Source of the DNA: an uncultured Oxalobacteraceae bacterium
GTDB lineage: Bacteria; Pseudomonadota; Gammaproteobacteria; Burkholderiales; Burkholderiaceae
Assembly: GCA_946480015.1 (NCBI GenBank)
Contig: CAMLIL010000044.1
Span: 1-44,504 of the forward strand
Length of the DNA: 44,504 nt
Direction of reading: 5' to 3'
Part shown: positions 15,512 through 23,157 of the stretch, one piece after another
Layout of the letters: every line of letters begins with the position of its first letter
Position numbering within the stretch: position 1 is the stretch's first letter
Made by a program: the position numbers and the translations under genes
The notes under the pieces: model-generated
Seen by the model: the letters and a program-made list of their open reading frames with translations, nothing else
Database searches by the model: none
What the model was told of the DNA's origin: nothing

Positions 15512-15738
15512 GCTGGTAGTCTCCATCAGTGTTTTGTTTTGCTAATACGATAGACGCTATCGCTTACTGCGCCCTTACACTTTGCACATCCCTAACACTG
15601 ATACTACAACAACGATCACATTGGCCGGCGCGGCAATCGCGACGATGCGTAACGGACGCGTGTAAAATGACGGATTGAAATTTTCTTGGCGCAGGCCGAA
15701 GGTTTCGACAGCATCCTTATCACTCAGCGAGAAACGTC

Positions 15739-17280
15739 ATGACAGTCATCAAGCAGGACGACCTGATCGAATCGGTCGCCGCAGCGCTCCAGTACATCAG
15801 CTACTACCACCCGGCCGACTATATCCAGCATCTGGCGCGCGCCTATGAGGCCGAGCAAAGCCCCGCGGCCAAGGATGCGATCGCCCAGATCCTGACCAAT
15901 TCGCGCATGTGCGCCGAAGGCAAGCGCCCGATTTGCCAGGACACCGGCATGGTCAACGTGTTCCTGAAAATCGGCATGGGCGTGCGCTTCGAGGGATTCA
16001 CCGGCACTGTCACCGACGCCGTCAACGAAGGCGTACGCCGCGCGTACAACTTCGCCGACAACAAGCTGCGCGCCTCGATCGTGGCCGACCCGCAGTTCGA
16101 GCGCAAGAACACCAAGGACAACACCCCCGCCGTGGTTCACATGGAACTGGTGGAAGGCAATACCGTCGATGTCGGCGTCGCGGCCAAGGGCGGCGGTTCG
16201 GAAAACAAGACCAAGTTCGTCATGCTCAACCCGTCCGACTCGCTGGTGGACTGGGTCCTCAAGACCGTGCCCCTGATGGGCGCCGGCTGGTGCCCGCCGG
16301 GCATGCTGGGCATCGGCATCGGCGGCAGCGCCGAAAAAGCCATGCTGCTGGCCAAAGAGTCGCTGATGGAAGACATCGACATGTACGAGCTCAAGCAGCG
16401 CGGTCCACGCAACAAGACCGAAGAACTGCGCATCGAGCTGTGCGACAAGATCAATGCACTGGGCATAGGCGCGCAAGGCCTGGGCGGCTTGACCACCGTG
16501 CTGGACGTAAAGATCAATATGTACCCGACCCATGCGGCCTCCAAGCCGGTGGCGATGATCCCAAATTGCGCGGCGACCCGCCACGCCCACTTCGTGCTCG
16601 ACGGTTCCGGCCCGGCCTACATCGAACCGCCAAAACTGTCCGACTGGCCTAACGTCAGTTGGGCGCCGGACACGGAAAAATCCAAGCGTGTCGACCTCAA
16701 CAATCTCACCAAGGAAGAAGTCGCCTCGTGGAAGCCGGGCCAGACCCTGCTCCTGAACGGCAAGATGCTGACCGGCCGCGATGCCGCGCACAAGCGCATC
16801 CAGGACATGCTGGCCAAGGGCGAGAAACTGCCGGTGGACTTCACCAACCGCGTCATCTACTACGTCGGCCCGGTCGACCCGGTGCGCGACGAAGCTGTCG
16901 GTCCGGCAGGCCCGACGACCGCGACGCGCATGGACAAGTTCACCGACATGATGCTGGAAAAGACCGGCCTGATCGCCATGATCGGCAAGGCCGAGCGCGG
17001 ACCGGTGGCCATCGAATCGATCCAGAAGCACAAATCGGCCTATCTGATGGCCGTCGGCGGCGCGGCTTACCTGGTCTCCAAAGCCATCAAGAGCGCCAAG
17101 GTGCTGGGCTTTGAAGACATGGGCATGGAAGCGATCTACGAGTTCGAAGTGACCGACATGCCGGTAACGGTAGCGGTCGATTCCAACGGTACCTCGGTGC
17201 ACAACACCGGACCGAAGGAATGGGCAGCCAAGATCGAAAAACTCAGCAGCGTCGGTGAAATTCCGGTCGCCGTGAAGTAA
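15739..17280 (+). CDS. fumA: Fumarate hydratase, class I (iron-sulfur)
   Basis: A 513-residue class I fumarase with alpha and beta parts fused in one chain. Likely [4Fe-4S] ligands are the Cys residues in RPICQDTGMVNVF, GWCPPGMLGIGIGGSAEKA and PNCAATRHAHF. The C-terminal part carries YYVGPVDPVRDEAVGPAGPTTATRMD. It converts fumarate to malate in the citric acid cycle and belongs to the oxygen-sensitive type. It stands alone on the plus strand, divergent from acs with a 227-base gap. It is separated from murI by a palindromic repeat. Confidence 0.94.
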   Translation: MTVIKQDDLIESVAAALQYISYYHPADYIQHLARAYEAEQSPAAKDAIAQILTNSRMCAEGKRPICQDTGMVNVFLKIGMGVRFEGFTGTVTDAVNEGVRRAYNFADNKLRASIVADPQFERKNTKDNTPAVVHMELVEGNTVDVGVAAKGGGSENKTKFVMLNPSDSLVDWVLKTVPLMGAGWCPPGMLGIGIGGSAEKAMLLAKESLMEDIDMYELKQRGPRNKTEELRIELCDKINALGIGAQGLGGLTTVLDVKINMYPTHAASKPVAMIPNCAATRHAHFVLDGSGPAYIEPPKLSDWPNVSWAPDTEKSKRVDLNNLTKEEVASWKPGQTLLLNGKMLTGRDAAHKRIQDMLAKGEKLPVDFTNRVIYYVGPVDPVRDEAVGPAGPTTATRMDKFTDMMLEKTGLIAMIGKAERGPVAIESIQKHKSAYLMAVGGAAYLVSKAIKSAKVLGFEDMGMEAIYEFEVTDMPVTVAVDSNGTSVHNTGPKEWAAKIEKLSSVGEIPVAVK

Positions 17281-17326
17281 AAGATGCGTCATCCCCGCGC
17301 AAGCGGTGAGCCCATGTAGACGTGTC

Positions 17327-17346
17327 GCCCCCGCGAAAGCGGGGGC
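17327..17346. repeat. REP-like palindrome between fumA and murI
   Basis: GCCCCCGC-GAAA-GCGGGGGC is a perfect 8-bp stem with a GNRA loop. A degenerate relative (ATCCCCGCGCAAGCGG) lies at 17291-17306. GTCGCCC-type palindromes recur at 25967-26061 and 36952-37003, so this is a dispersed chromosomal repeat. It has no T-run. Confidence 0.7.
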
Positions 17347-17370
17347 CCCATTTCCCTCCCCGCACCCACC

Positions 17371-18201
17371 ATGCCAGACAGCACCAACCCCATCGGCGTA
17401 TTCGATTCCGGCGTCGGCGGACTGTCGGTGCTGCGCCACATCCGCACCCAGCTCCCGAACGAACATCTGATGTACTTTGCCGATTCCGGCTTCGCGCCGT
17501 ACGGCGACAAGCCGGAAGAGGTCGTGGCCGAACGTTCGCTGGCCATCGCCGGGTTTCTGATCGAACGAGGCGCCAAGGCGTTGGTGGTTGCCTGCAACAC
17601 CGCGACCATCGCCGCCATCAAGCTGCTGCGTTCGCACTATCCAGACATGCCGATCGTAGGCGTGGAACCGGGCCTGAAACCTGCCGCGGCGGTGTCGCTC
17701 AACGGCAAAATCGGCGTGCTGGCGACCTCGCGCACGATCCGCGGCGAAAAATTCCTCCTGCTGCGCGACCAGATCGCCGCGTCGACCCAGGCGCAATTCC
17801 TGCTGCAAGGCTGCAGCGGGCTGGCCGATCAGATCGAACTGGGCGAACTAAACACGGACGCCACCCGCGCCATGCTGGAGCGCTACATCGTGCCGTTACT
17901 CAATGGAGGCGCGGACACGCTGGTGCTCGGCTGCACGCACTACGTTTTCGTCCAGCCTGCCATCGAAGCGGTGATCGCCGCCGCGACCACGCGCGAGGTG
18001 CTGCTGGTGGACACGGGCGAAGCGGTGGCACGGCGCCTGGTCAGCCTGCTGGGCGAGGCCGGCCTGCTCAATCCGGGCAACGGGGCGGTACCGCGCCTGC
18101 ATGGCTTCACGACCGCCAGCGCGAGCGCCTTGTCGACGGCATTCACCAGCCTGCTTGGGCTGGCGGCACCGGTGGCCGAAGTCGAGATCGGCGGCAAATA
18201 A
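17371..18201 (+). CDS. murI: Glutamate racemase
   Basis: A 276-residue Asp/Glu racemase. The N-terminal motif is IGVFDSGVGGLSVLRHI. The two catalytic cysteines are C75 in VVACNTATIAA and C188 in LVLGCTHYVF. It supplies D-glutamate for peptidoglycan. The start lies in a Pro-rich leader without a clear ribosome binding site, yet the conserved N-terminus fixes it. The tRNA(His) promoter begins only 18 bases after the stop. Confidence 0.95.
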   Translation: MPDSTNPIGVFDSGVGGLSVLRHIRTQLPNEHLMYFADSGFAPYGDKPEEVVAERSLAIAGFLIERGAKALVVACNTATIAAIKLLRSHYPDMPIVGVEPGLKPAAAVSLNGKIGVLATSRTIRGEKFLLLRDQIAASTQAQFLLQGCSGLADQIELGELNTDATRAMLERYIVPLLNGGADTLVLGCTHYVFVQPAIEAVIAAATTREVLLVDTGEAVARRLVSLLGEAGLLNPGNGAVPRLHGFTTASASALSTAFTSLLGLAAPVAEVEIGGK

Positions 18202-18219
18202 GCAGGTCTGCAATTAGAT

Positions 18220-18248
18220 TTGCCAGTTCCGCCAGAAGTTTGTATAAT
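18220..18248 (+). promoter_or_regulatory. Sigma-70 promoter of tRNA(His)
   Basis: TTGCCA at 18220-18225, a 17-base spacer and a perfect TATAAT at 18243-18248. Transcription would start near 18255, about 33 bases before the tRNA. Confidence 0.8.
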
Positions 18249-18287
18249 TTCGAGCTGTCCCGGCAACGAGACAAAAGTAAGACAGTG

Positions 18288-18363
18288 GTGGCTGTAGCTC
18301 AGTTGGTAGAGTCCAGGATTGTGATTCCTGTTGTCGTGGGTTCGAGCCCCATCAGCCACCCCA
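18288..18363 (+). tRNA. tRNA-His (GTG anticodon)
   Basis: A complete cloverleaf: acceptor GTGGCTG/CAGCCAC, D-arm with AGCTCAGTTGGTAGAGT, anticodon stem CAGGA/TCCTG around TTGTGAT, T-arm GTGGGTTCGAGCCCCAT, encoded CCA. The base before position 1 is G (18287) and the discriminator is C, the G-1:C73 pair that histidyl-tRNA synthetase needs. Its 3' part is duplicated at 24145, so it is the insertion site of a genomic island that restored the gene on entry. Confidence 0.97.
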
Positions 18364-18371
18364 AAGAATGC
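18316..18371 (+). repeat. attL: direct repeat within tRNA(His)
   Basis: This 56-bp copy starts in the anticodon stem (GGATTGTGATTCC) and runs eight bases past CCA (CCAAAGAATGC). It belongs to the functional tRNA gene. Confidence 0.92.
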
Positions 18372-18420
18372 CCTGCAATATCAAAGAGTTACACGCGATG
18401 AGCCTGTAGCTCTTTTTTTA

Positions 18421-18456
18421 TTTTTGGAAGATGAATTCCATTTTTTGGAAGATCCC
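18421..18456 (+). repeat. TTTTTGGAAGAT repeats, possible integrase arm sites
   Basis: TTTTTGGAAGAT occurs at 18421-18432 and 18442-18453. The second copy continues as TTGGAAGATCCC (18445-18456), which recurs at 24032-24043 near the other end of the island. The rest of 18372-18606 holds no gene: it has a T-rich run after a weak GAGC/GCTC stem (18395-18420) and then unremarkable sequence up to the hcp ribosome binding site. Confidence 0.55.
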
Positions 18457-18606
18457 TACAATCGGCGCCGGCCGGGCTGCCTATTTGCGCGGCCAAAACC
18501 AATCCTCGGGCGTGCGCTTGACCTTTCGCCGAACTCCTATTGACCCGCGCTAAGTTGGCGTAGAGAAATTTCTGCAACGATGCCTCCTCAACACAACGGA
18601 GGCATC

Positions 18607-19095
18607 ATGGCATCGGACTTCTACCTGCAGCTCGACAGTATCAAGGGTGAGTCGGCAGATTCGCGGCACGCCGGCTGGATTGAGTGCACGTCGGTCAACT
18701 GGTCGATCACACAGCCGAAGAGTGCGACCGCGTCGACAGGCGGTGGCCACACTGCGGAACGCGCAGAGCTTAGCGACATCAGCATCCACAAACTGGTCGA
18801 CCTAGCCTCGCCTATCCTGGCGCAAGCTTGCGCGTGCGGCAAGACGATCCCGAAAGCGCGGCTCGAGATGCTGCGTGCCGACGGCGACAATGAGCCGGTC
18901 AAGTATTTCGAGGTCGAACTTGAGAACGTGCTGATTGCGCACATCGCACCCATCTTTACCGGCGGCTTCCCGACCGAGAACGTGGGCCTGAAGTTCTCGA
19001 AAATCCGCTGGAAGTACACGCAGCAAAAAATCGGCGGCGGCGCCAGTGGAAACACAGCCGGCGGCTGGGATCTGGCGACGAACAGGATTGCATGA
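18607..19095 (+). CDS. hcp: Hcp, type VI secretion tube protein (orphan)
   Basis: A 162-residue Hcp1-family protein: MASDFYLQLDSIKGESADSRHAGWIE at the start, then SVNWSITQP, a long helix with HKLVDLASPILAQACACGKTI, and VKYFEVELENVLIAHI before the last strands. Length is normal. GGAGG lies 4 bases before the ATG. Hcp rings form the inner tube of the T6SS and can carry small effectors in their lumen. No sheath, baseplate or VgrG genes are present, so it is an orphan Hcp. It probably acts as the carrier of the amidase two genes downstream and depends on a T6SS elsewhere in the genome. Its stop overlaps the next start (ATGA). Confidence 0.93.
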   Translation: MASDFYLQLDSIKGESADSRHAGWIECTSVNWSITQPKSATASTGGGHTAERAELSDISIHKLVDLASPILAQACACGKTIPKARLEMLRADGDNEPVKYFEVELENVLIAHIAPIFTGGFPTENVGLKFSKIRWKYTQQKIGGGASGNTAGGWDLATNRIA

Positions 19096-19451
19096 TGCGC
19101 GCCATGATCATTTTAGGCTTGGCGCTGCCAATTATGACGCAGGCTGCGCCAATGGCCTACTACTTCGACCTGACCGGCGACCAGTTCGTGCAGATGATGT
19201 CGCACCCAGAGCCGTTGAGCCCAGAGCACTACATGGACCGCGAAAAGGCCTACAGCTACCTGGACGGCGCCAAGGACGCGATGATCGGCACAGCCTGGTG
19301 CCCGCCGCAGGCGCGCAAGACGTTCGCGCTCGCCTACGACGCCGCCGACTACATCAAGACCATTCCGACGGAGCGTAGAAAGAAAAATGCGGCCGTGCTG
19401 CTGCTCGAATTCCTTGGCAGGCAATATCCATGCGCTGGAGCCCGTCAATGA
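19092..19451 (+). CDS. Rap1a/Tai-type periplasmic immunity protein
   Basis: A 119-residue protein with a signal peptide (MMRAMIILGLALPIMTQA) and the pattern of Rap1a/Tai immunity proteins: YYFDLTGDQFVQMM, HYMDREKAYSYLDGAKDAMIGTAWCPP, then a helical C-terminus. Such proteins sit in the periplasm and block an incoming or self-made Tae4 amidase. It lies between Hcp and the amidase, with ATGA overlaps on both sides, so the three are made together. A sequence-specific match to its own effector is expected. The assignment rests on motif resemblance plus context. Confidence 0.85.
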   Translation: MMRAMIILGLALPIMTQAAPMAYYFDLTGDQFVQMMSHPEPLSPEHYMDREKAYSYLDGAKDAMIGTAWCPPQARKTFALAYDAADYIKTIPTERRKKNAAVLLLEFLGRQYPCAGARQ

Positions 19452-19921
19452 AGCCGCCGCTGTATACCGTGGTGCATAGCAACTACCCGACGCGCGACCA
19501 GTACTTGCGTGGCCAGCTGCTGGAGTTGCTCGGCTGGGATGACCTGTTGAACAACTCGGCCTTCGAGGATACGTGTGCGATGCGCATGAGTTACGCGCTG
19601 GCGCGCTCTGGCGTGACGCTGGCAGGCGCACGTATGACTGGCAGAGGCAAGACGGTCAGCGGCCAGCCTATCGAGCCCGGGCAACGTGATCTGTCAAATA
19701 TTCTGCGCCGGCTTTGGGGTGAGCCGGAAAAGTACCGGAGCGAGGAGGTGGCGCGAGCCGGCATCGGGAAGCGCGCGGGCGTAATCTCGTTCTTCCGAAT
19801 CCACTCTGGAGTCAACCAAGGGCACATTGACTTGGTGGAACCGCGTTCGAACGGATTTTCAGAGTGCTCGATGCAATGCTACTTTAAGGCGAAAGAAATC
19901 TGGTTCTGGCCGCTGCAGTAG
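19448..19921 (+). CDS. Tae4-like T6SS amidase effector
   Basis: A 157-residue peptidoglycan amidase. The catalytic Cys is C43 in FEDTCAMRMSYALARSG and the His is H126 in NQGHIDLVE, the same positions as in known Tae4 enzymes (C44/H126). The C-terminus ends with the family-typical KEIWFWPL. It cleaves peptide cross-links (gamma-D-Glu-mDAP) in the periplasm of rival cells. It has no signal peptide, in agreement with delivery through the T6SS, probably inside the adjacent Hcp. The frame opens earlier (19430), but the ATG at 19448 overlaps the immunity gene stop and has GGAG 7 bases before it. It looks intact. The stop is followed at once by IS21 sequence. Confidence 0.92.
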   Translation: MKPPLYTVVHSNYPTRDQYLRGQLLELLGWDDLLNNSAFEDTCAMRMSYALARSGVTLAGARMTGRGKTVSGQPIEPGQRDLSNILRRLWGEPEKYRSEEVARAGIGKRAGVISFFRIHSGVNQGHIDLVEPRSNGFSECSMQCYFKAKEIWFWPLQ

Positions 19922-20730
19922 TCTTGCCGGCATGTCCGCGCCATCCACAGGACAAGGCCAAGGCCGAATCGGCAGTGCAGATCGTAGAGCGCTGGATCAT
20001 GGCGCGCCTGCGTCACCAGAAGTTCGACAGCGTGCACGAGGTCAATCAGGCTATGGCGCCGTTGCTTACACGGCTCAACGAAAAGCTGTTCCAAAAATTG
20101 TCAGGTAGCCGCGCCAGCACGTTCGCCGAGATCGATGCGCCAGCCTTGCTGCCGCTGCCGCTACAGCGCTACGAAATGGCGCACTTCAAGACCGTCAGGG
20201 TGCATATCGATTACCACGTCGAAATCGAACGCCACCGCTACAGCGTGCCGCACTCGCTGGTCGGCCAAACGCTCGAAGCACGGATCACGACGGCCGTGGT
20301 GGAGTTGATGCACAGGGGCCAGCGCATCGCCAGCCATGCCCGCAACAGCCGCCAAGGCGGCTTCACCACGACGGCCACGCACATGCCTGCTGCGCACCGT
20401 GCACACATGGAGTGGACGCCGACCCGGCTGATCCACTGGGGCCAGAGCATCGGCCCGGCGACGGCCGAAGCGGTGACGCGGCTGATGGCTGAGAACAAGC
20501 ACCCGGAGCATGGCTACCGCGCCTGCCTTGGCCTGCTATCGCTGTCCAAGCGATATGGCAAGGTGAGGCTGGAGGCGGCCTGCATGCTGGCCCTGCAGAT
20601 CGGCGCCTGCCAGTACCGCCACGTGCGCGACATCCTCACCAACAACCGCGACCAAAGCGCGCCGACCACCACCAGTGAATGGGTCAGCCCCGACCATGCC
20701 CACGTCCGCGGACCTGGCTACTACCAATGA
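19922..20730 (+). pseudogene. istA: istA, 5'-truncated IS21 transposase
   Basis: Only about the last 268 residues of a normally near 500-residue IstA remain. The frame enters in the PQDKAKAESAVQIVERWIMARLRH segment near the end of the catalytic domain and continues through the C-terminal DNA-binding part (HRYSVPHSLVGQTLEARIT, GYRACLGLLSLSKRYG) to the normal end. The HTH and the first two catalytic Asp are gone, and with them the left terminus of the IS. The break falls directly after the stop of the amidase gene. It cannot act as a transposase. The stop overlaps an ATG belonging to istB. Confidence 0.9.
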
Positions 20731-20741
20731 GGAACGACGAA

Positions 20742-21509
20742 ATGATGATGCACACCACCTTGGCGCAATTGCGCACGCTGAAGCTGGACGGTCTGGCGGC
20801 CGGCCTTGAAGAACAACTGGCACAACCTGGCATGGCCGCGTTGAGCTTCGAGGAGCGCGTGGCGCTGTTGATTGACCGCGAGGTCCACGCCCGCAATGAC
20901 CGCAAGTTGGTGCGGCAGCTGAAGAACGCGCACCTCAAGTACGGCCAAGCTGCGATCGAGGATATCGACGCGCGCTCCGGGCGCGGCATCGACCGCCGCG
21001 AGGTGATGAGCCTTGCCTTGGGCGAGTGGGTTAGCGCCGGCCACAGCGTCTTGATCACCGGCCCGACCGGCGCGGGCAAGACGTGGCTGGCGTGCGCGTT
21101 GGCGCAGTACGCCTGCCGGCGTGGCTACAGCGCGATCTACCAGCGTGTACCCCGCTTGCAGGAAGAACTGCGCATCCGGCACGGCAGCGGGGCCTTCGGC
21201 AAATGGCTGCTCCAGCTGGCCAAAACTGACGTTCTTATACTCGACGACTGGGGCATGGGCGCCATCGACAGCATGACGCGCTCGGACCTGCTGGAGATCA
21301 TCGACGACCGGGCCGGCAGCAAGGCGACGATCATCACCAGCCAGCTGCCGGTCGAACACTGGCATGCATGGATCGGTGACGCCACCATCGCCGACGCCAT
21401 CCTGGACCGCATCATGCAGCGCAACCACCGATTTACCCTGACTGGCGACTCGCTGCGCGCTCTACGACCTAAATCCCGCAAAAAGGAGATAAATATCGAC
21501 CCATCGTGA
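20742..21509 (+). CDS. istB: istB, IS21 helper ATPase
   Basis: A 255-residue AAA+ ATPase with Walker A GPTGAGKT (107-114) and Walker B DVLILDDW (163-170), plus the family N-terminus (LAQLRTLKLDGLAAGLEEQL) and end (IMQRNHRFTLTGDSLR). In IS21 it assists IstA in strand transfer and target choice. AGGA is 8 bases before this ATG; an in-frame ATG at 20727 overlaps the istA stop and could also be used. The gene looks intact, but its IstA partner is broken, so it would be functional only with a transposase from another copy. Confidence 0.92.
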   Translation: MMMHTTLAQLRTLKLDGLAAGLEEQLAQPGMAALSFEERVALLIDREVHARNDRKLVRQLKNAHLKYGQAAIEDIDARSGRGIDRREVMSLALGEWVSAGHSVLITGPTGAGKTWLACALAQYACRRGYSAIYQRVPRLQEELRIRHGSGAFGKWLLQLAKTDVLILDDWGMGAIDSMTRSDLLEIIDDRAGSKATIITSQLPVEHWHAWIGDATIADAILDRIMQRNHRFTLTGDSLRALRPKSRKKEINIDPS

Positions 21510-21539
21510 CCGCACCGACTACAATTTAACCGCGTAACA

Positions 21540-21602
21540 CCATCTCATGCGCAAGTGGGCGCGATAGACCGGAATGGGTGGGCACGTTCACCGAAATACG
21601 CA
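21540..21602. repeat. Right end of the IS21 copy
   Basis: GACCGGAATGGGTGGGCACG followed by TTCACCGAAATACGCA is the terminal-repeat pattern of an IS21 right end, closing with CA at 21601-21602. No matching left end is found upstream, in keeping with the truncated istA. Confidence 0.65.
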
Positions 21603-21747
21603 ATTCACGCAGACCTTTGGATGAGACCTCTACCAAGAACCCGTACACTTGCCCCTCCCCACTTCTCGCTGATGTACTAATACCACTTGCAAAAAAGTAA
21701 CTGTTGAGTGTACATTCAGGTCGTTTTCCCCTCTGGTGAGAGACCTC

Positions 21748-23100
21748 ATGACTCAACAATTGACCGTACCCGTAACGAAACTCGACCTCGATCTGCAAAA
21801 CCCGAGATGGCCGCCACAAACCAGCCAGAGATTGGCGCTAGAAAAGGTCTTGCTATCGAAGATGGCAAAATCGCTGAAATTGGCGGAACATATCGTCGAG
21901 TTCGGACAGAATCCGATAGATGTCATGGCGGTTCTACCTGGCGAATCTGGCCGATATACGGTCCTGGAGGGTAATCGCCGGTTTGCCGTGCTTCGCGTAT
22001 TGAACAAACCTGTAATGCTCGATTCGCTTCCCGATGCACCTGGCGTCCCAGCGTTCGTGAAACGGATGAAGGCGCTTGCCAAGAAGGCACAGAGCATAAA
22101 TAAAACAACCGTTGTACCGTTCGATTCTCGCGAGAGCGCGGGCATCTGGATCAATCTAAAGCACACTGGCGAAAACGACGGCGCGGGAACGGTTATGTGG
22201 GACGGTCCAGCTCGCGCCCGCTTCCGTAACAATGGGGATGTCGGTCTCGCGCTCTTGGACTTCGGGAAACTGCATGGTTGGTTCGACGAAGAGGACCTAA
22301 GTCCAAAAGGGAATCCGTTCCCAATTTCTACCTTAAATCGATTGTTAGGGGATCCTGGCGTACGAAGTGCAATGGGCTTGGATATCGTTGACGGCGCTCT
22401 GTTCGCTGCGGTTCCCGTGCCGGCCTTGGAAAAGGTCGTAAGACACGTGGTGAATGATCTGGCGACAGGTAACTGGAATGTTACAAGCTTGAAGCTAAAA
22501 GGCGACCGCAAAGGGTATGTCGAACAACTCCCACCAAGCATACTCCCGACGGAAGGACCGCCTGTTCAGAAATGGCGAGTCGACGTTGATACTGAGCCAA
22601 AGGAAGAGATCGTACCGCCCAAATTGAAGCGTAAAGTAAAGACAACAAAACGCACTGCTTTAATTCCCAAAGACTGGGTTATCACGCCAGATCCAGCGAG
22701 CCCCAGGCTTGAGAAAATCTATCATGAACTGCGTTCGCTGAACGTCGAACAGCACCCAAATGCCGTCGCTGTTCTACTCCGTGTTTTCATTGAACTGTCG
22801 CTTGATGATCTTATTGCTCGCGAATCCATCCACATCCCTAAATCGGGAAAGAAACCGACGCTGGCAGAAAAATGCACGGGTGCTGCATCATTTTTCAAGT
22901 CGCGCAGCCAGCTCGACCACAATCAGGAGAGCATCGTCAAACGTTTGGTGGGTGACAACACCGATCCGCGTGCAGATGCGTCAAGTATAACGACATTGCA
23001 CGGTTTCGTTCACAGCCGCCGCGGGCATCCGATTCCGTCCGAACTGATGCTCATTTGGGACAACATCTCAGCCTTTGTCAAACTCGCGGCAAACGCGTGA
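21748..23100 (+). CDS. ParB-like N-terminal domain protein with helical C-terminal domain
   Basis: A 450-residue protein. Residues about 5-100 resemble a ParB/Srx-type domain: a starting VTKLDLDLQNPRWPP, then the key box YTVLEGNRRFAVLRVL. The middle is basic (LKRKVKTTKRTA). The last 130 residues are a helical domain (RLEKIYHELRSLNVEQHPNAVAVLLRVFIELSLDDLIA ... LHGFVHSRRGHPIPSELMLIWDNI) with an R-x-x-H-like end that recalls HEPN-type folds; this last point is a guess. ParB-like domains bind DNA and some act as NTP-dependent clamps or nucleases. It starts 145 bases after the IS right end, with 57 bases before a methyltransferase gene in the same direction. A two-gene modification or defence unit is likely. 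GC content is well below the backbone. Confidence 0.75.
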   Translation: MTQQLTVPVTKLDLDLQNPRWPPQTSQRLALEKVLLSKMAKSLKLAEHIVEFGQNPIDVMAVLPGESGRYTVLEGNRRFAVLRVLNKPVMLDSLPDAPGVPAFVKRMKALAKKAQSINKTTVVPFDSRESAGIWINLKHTGENDGAGTVMWDGPARARFRNNGDVGLALLDFGKLHGWFDEEDLSPKGNPFPISTLNRLLGDPGVRSAMGLDIVDGALFAAVPVPALEKVVRHVVNDLATGNWNVTSLKLKGDRKGYVEQLPPSILPTEGPPVQKWRVDVDTEPKEEIVPPKLKRKVKTTKRTALIPKDWVITPDPASPRLEKIYHELRSLNVEQHPNAVAVLLRVFIELSLDDLIARESIHIPKSGKKPTLAEKCTGAASFFKSRSQLDHNQESIVKRLVGDNTDPRADASSITTLHGFVHSRRGHPIPSELMLIWDNISAFVKLAANA

Positions 23101-23157
23101 ACAGGCTGGCCAGCAGATCCATTTGCCTGTAGAGTAGCGAAAAACATAGGAGCAGTT

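Noticed and set aside
15724..17808. 694-codon open frame on the minus strand
   Set aside because: It is a shadow of fumA and murI on the plus strand, which have full family motifs. High GC keeps antisense frames open.
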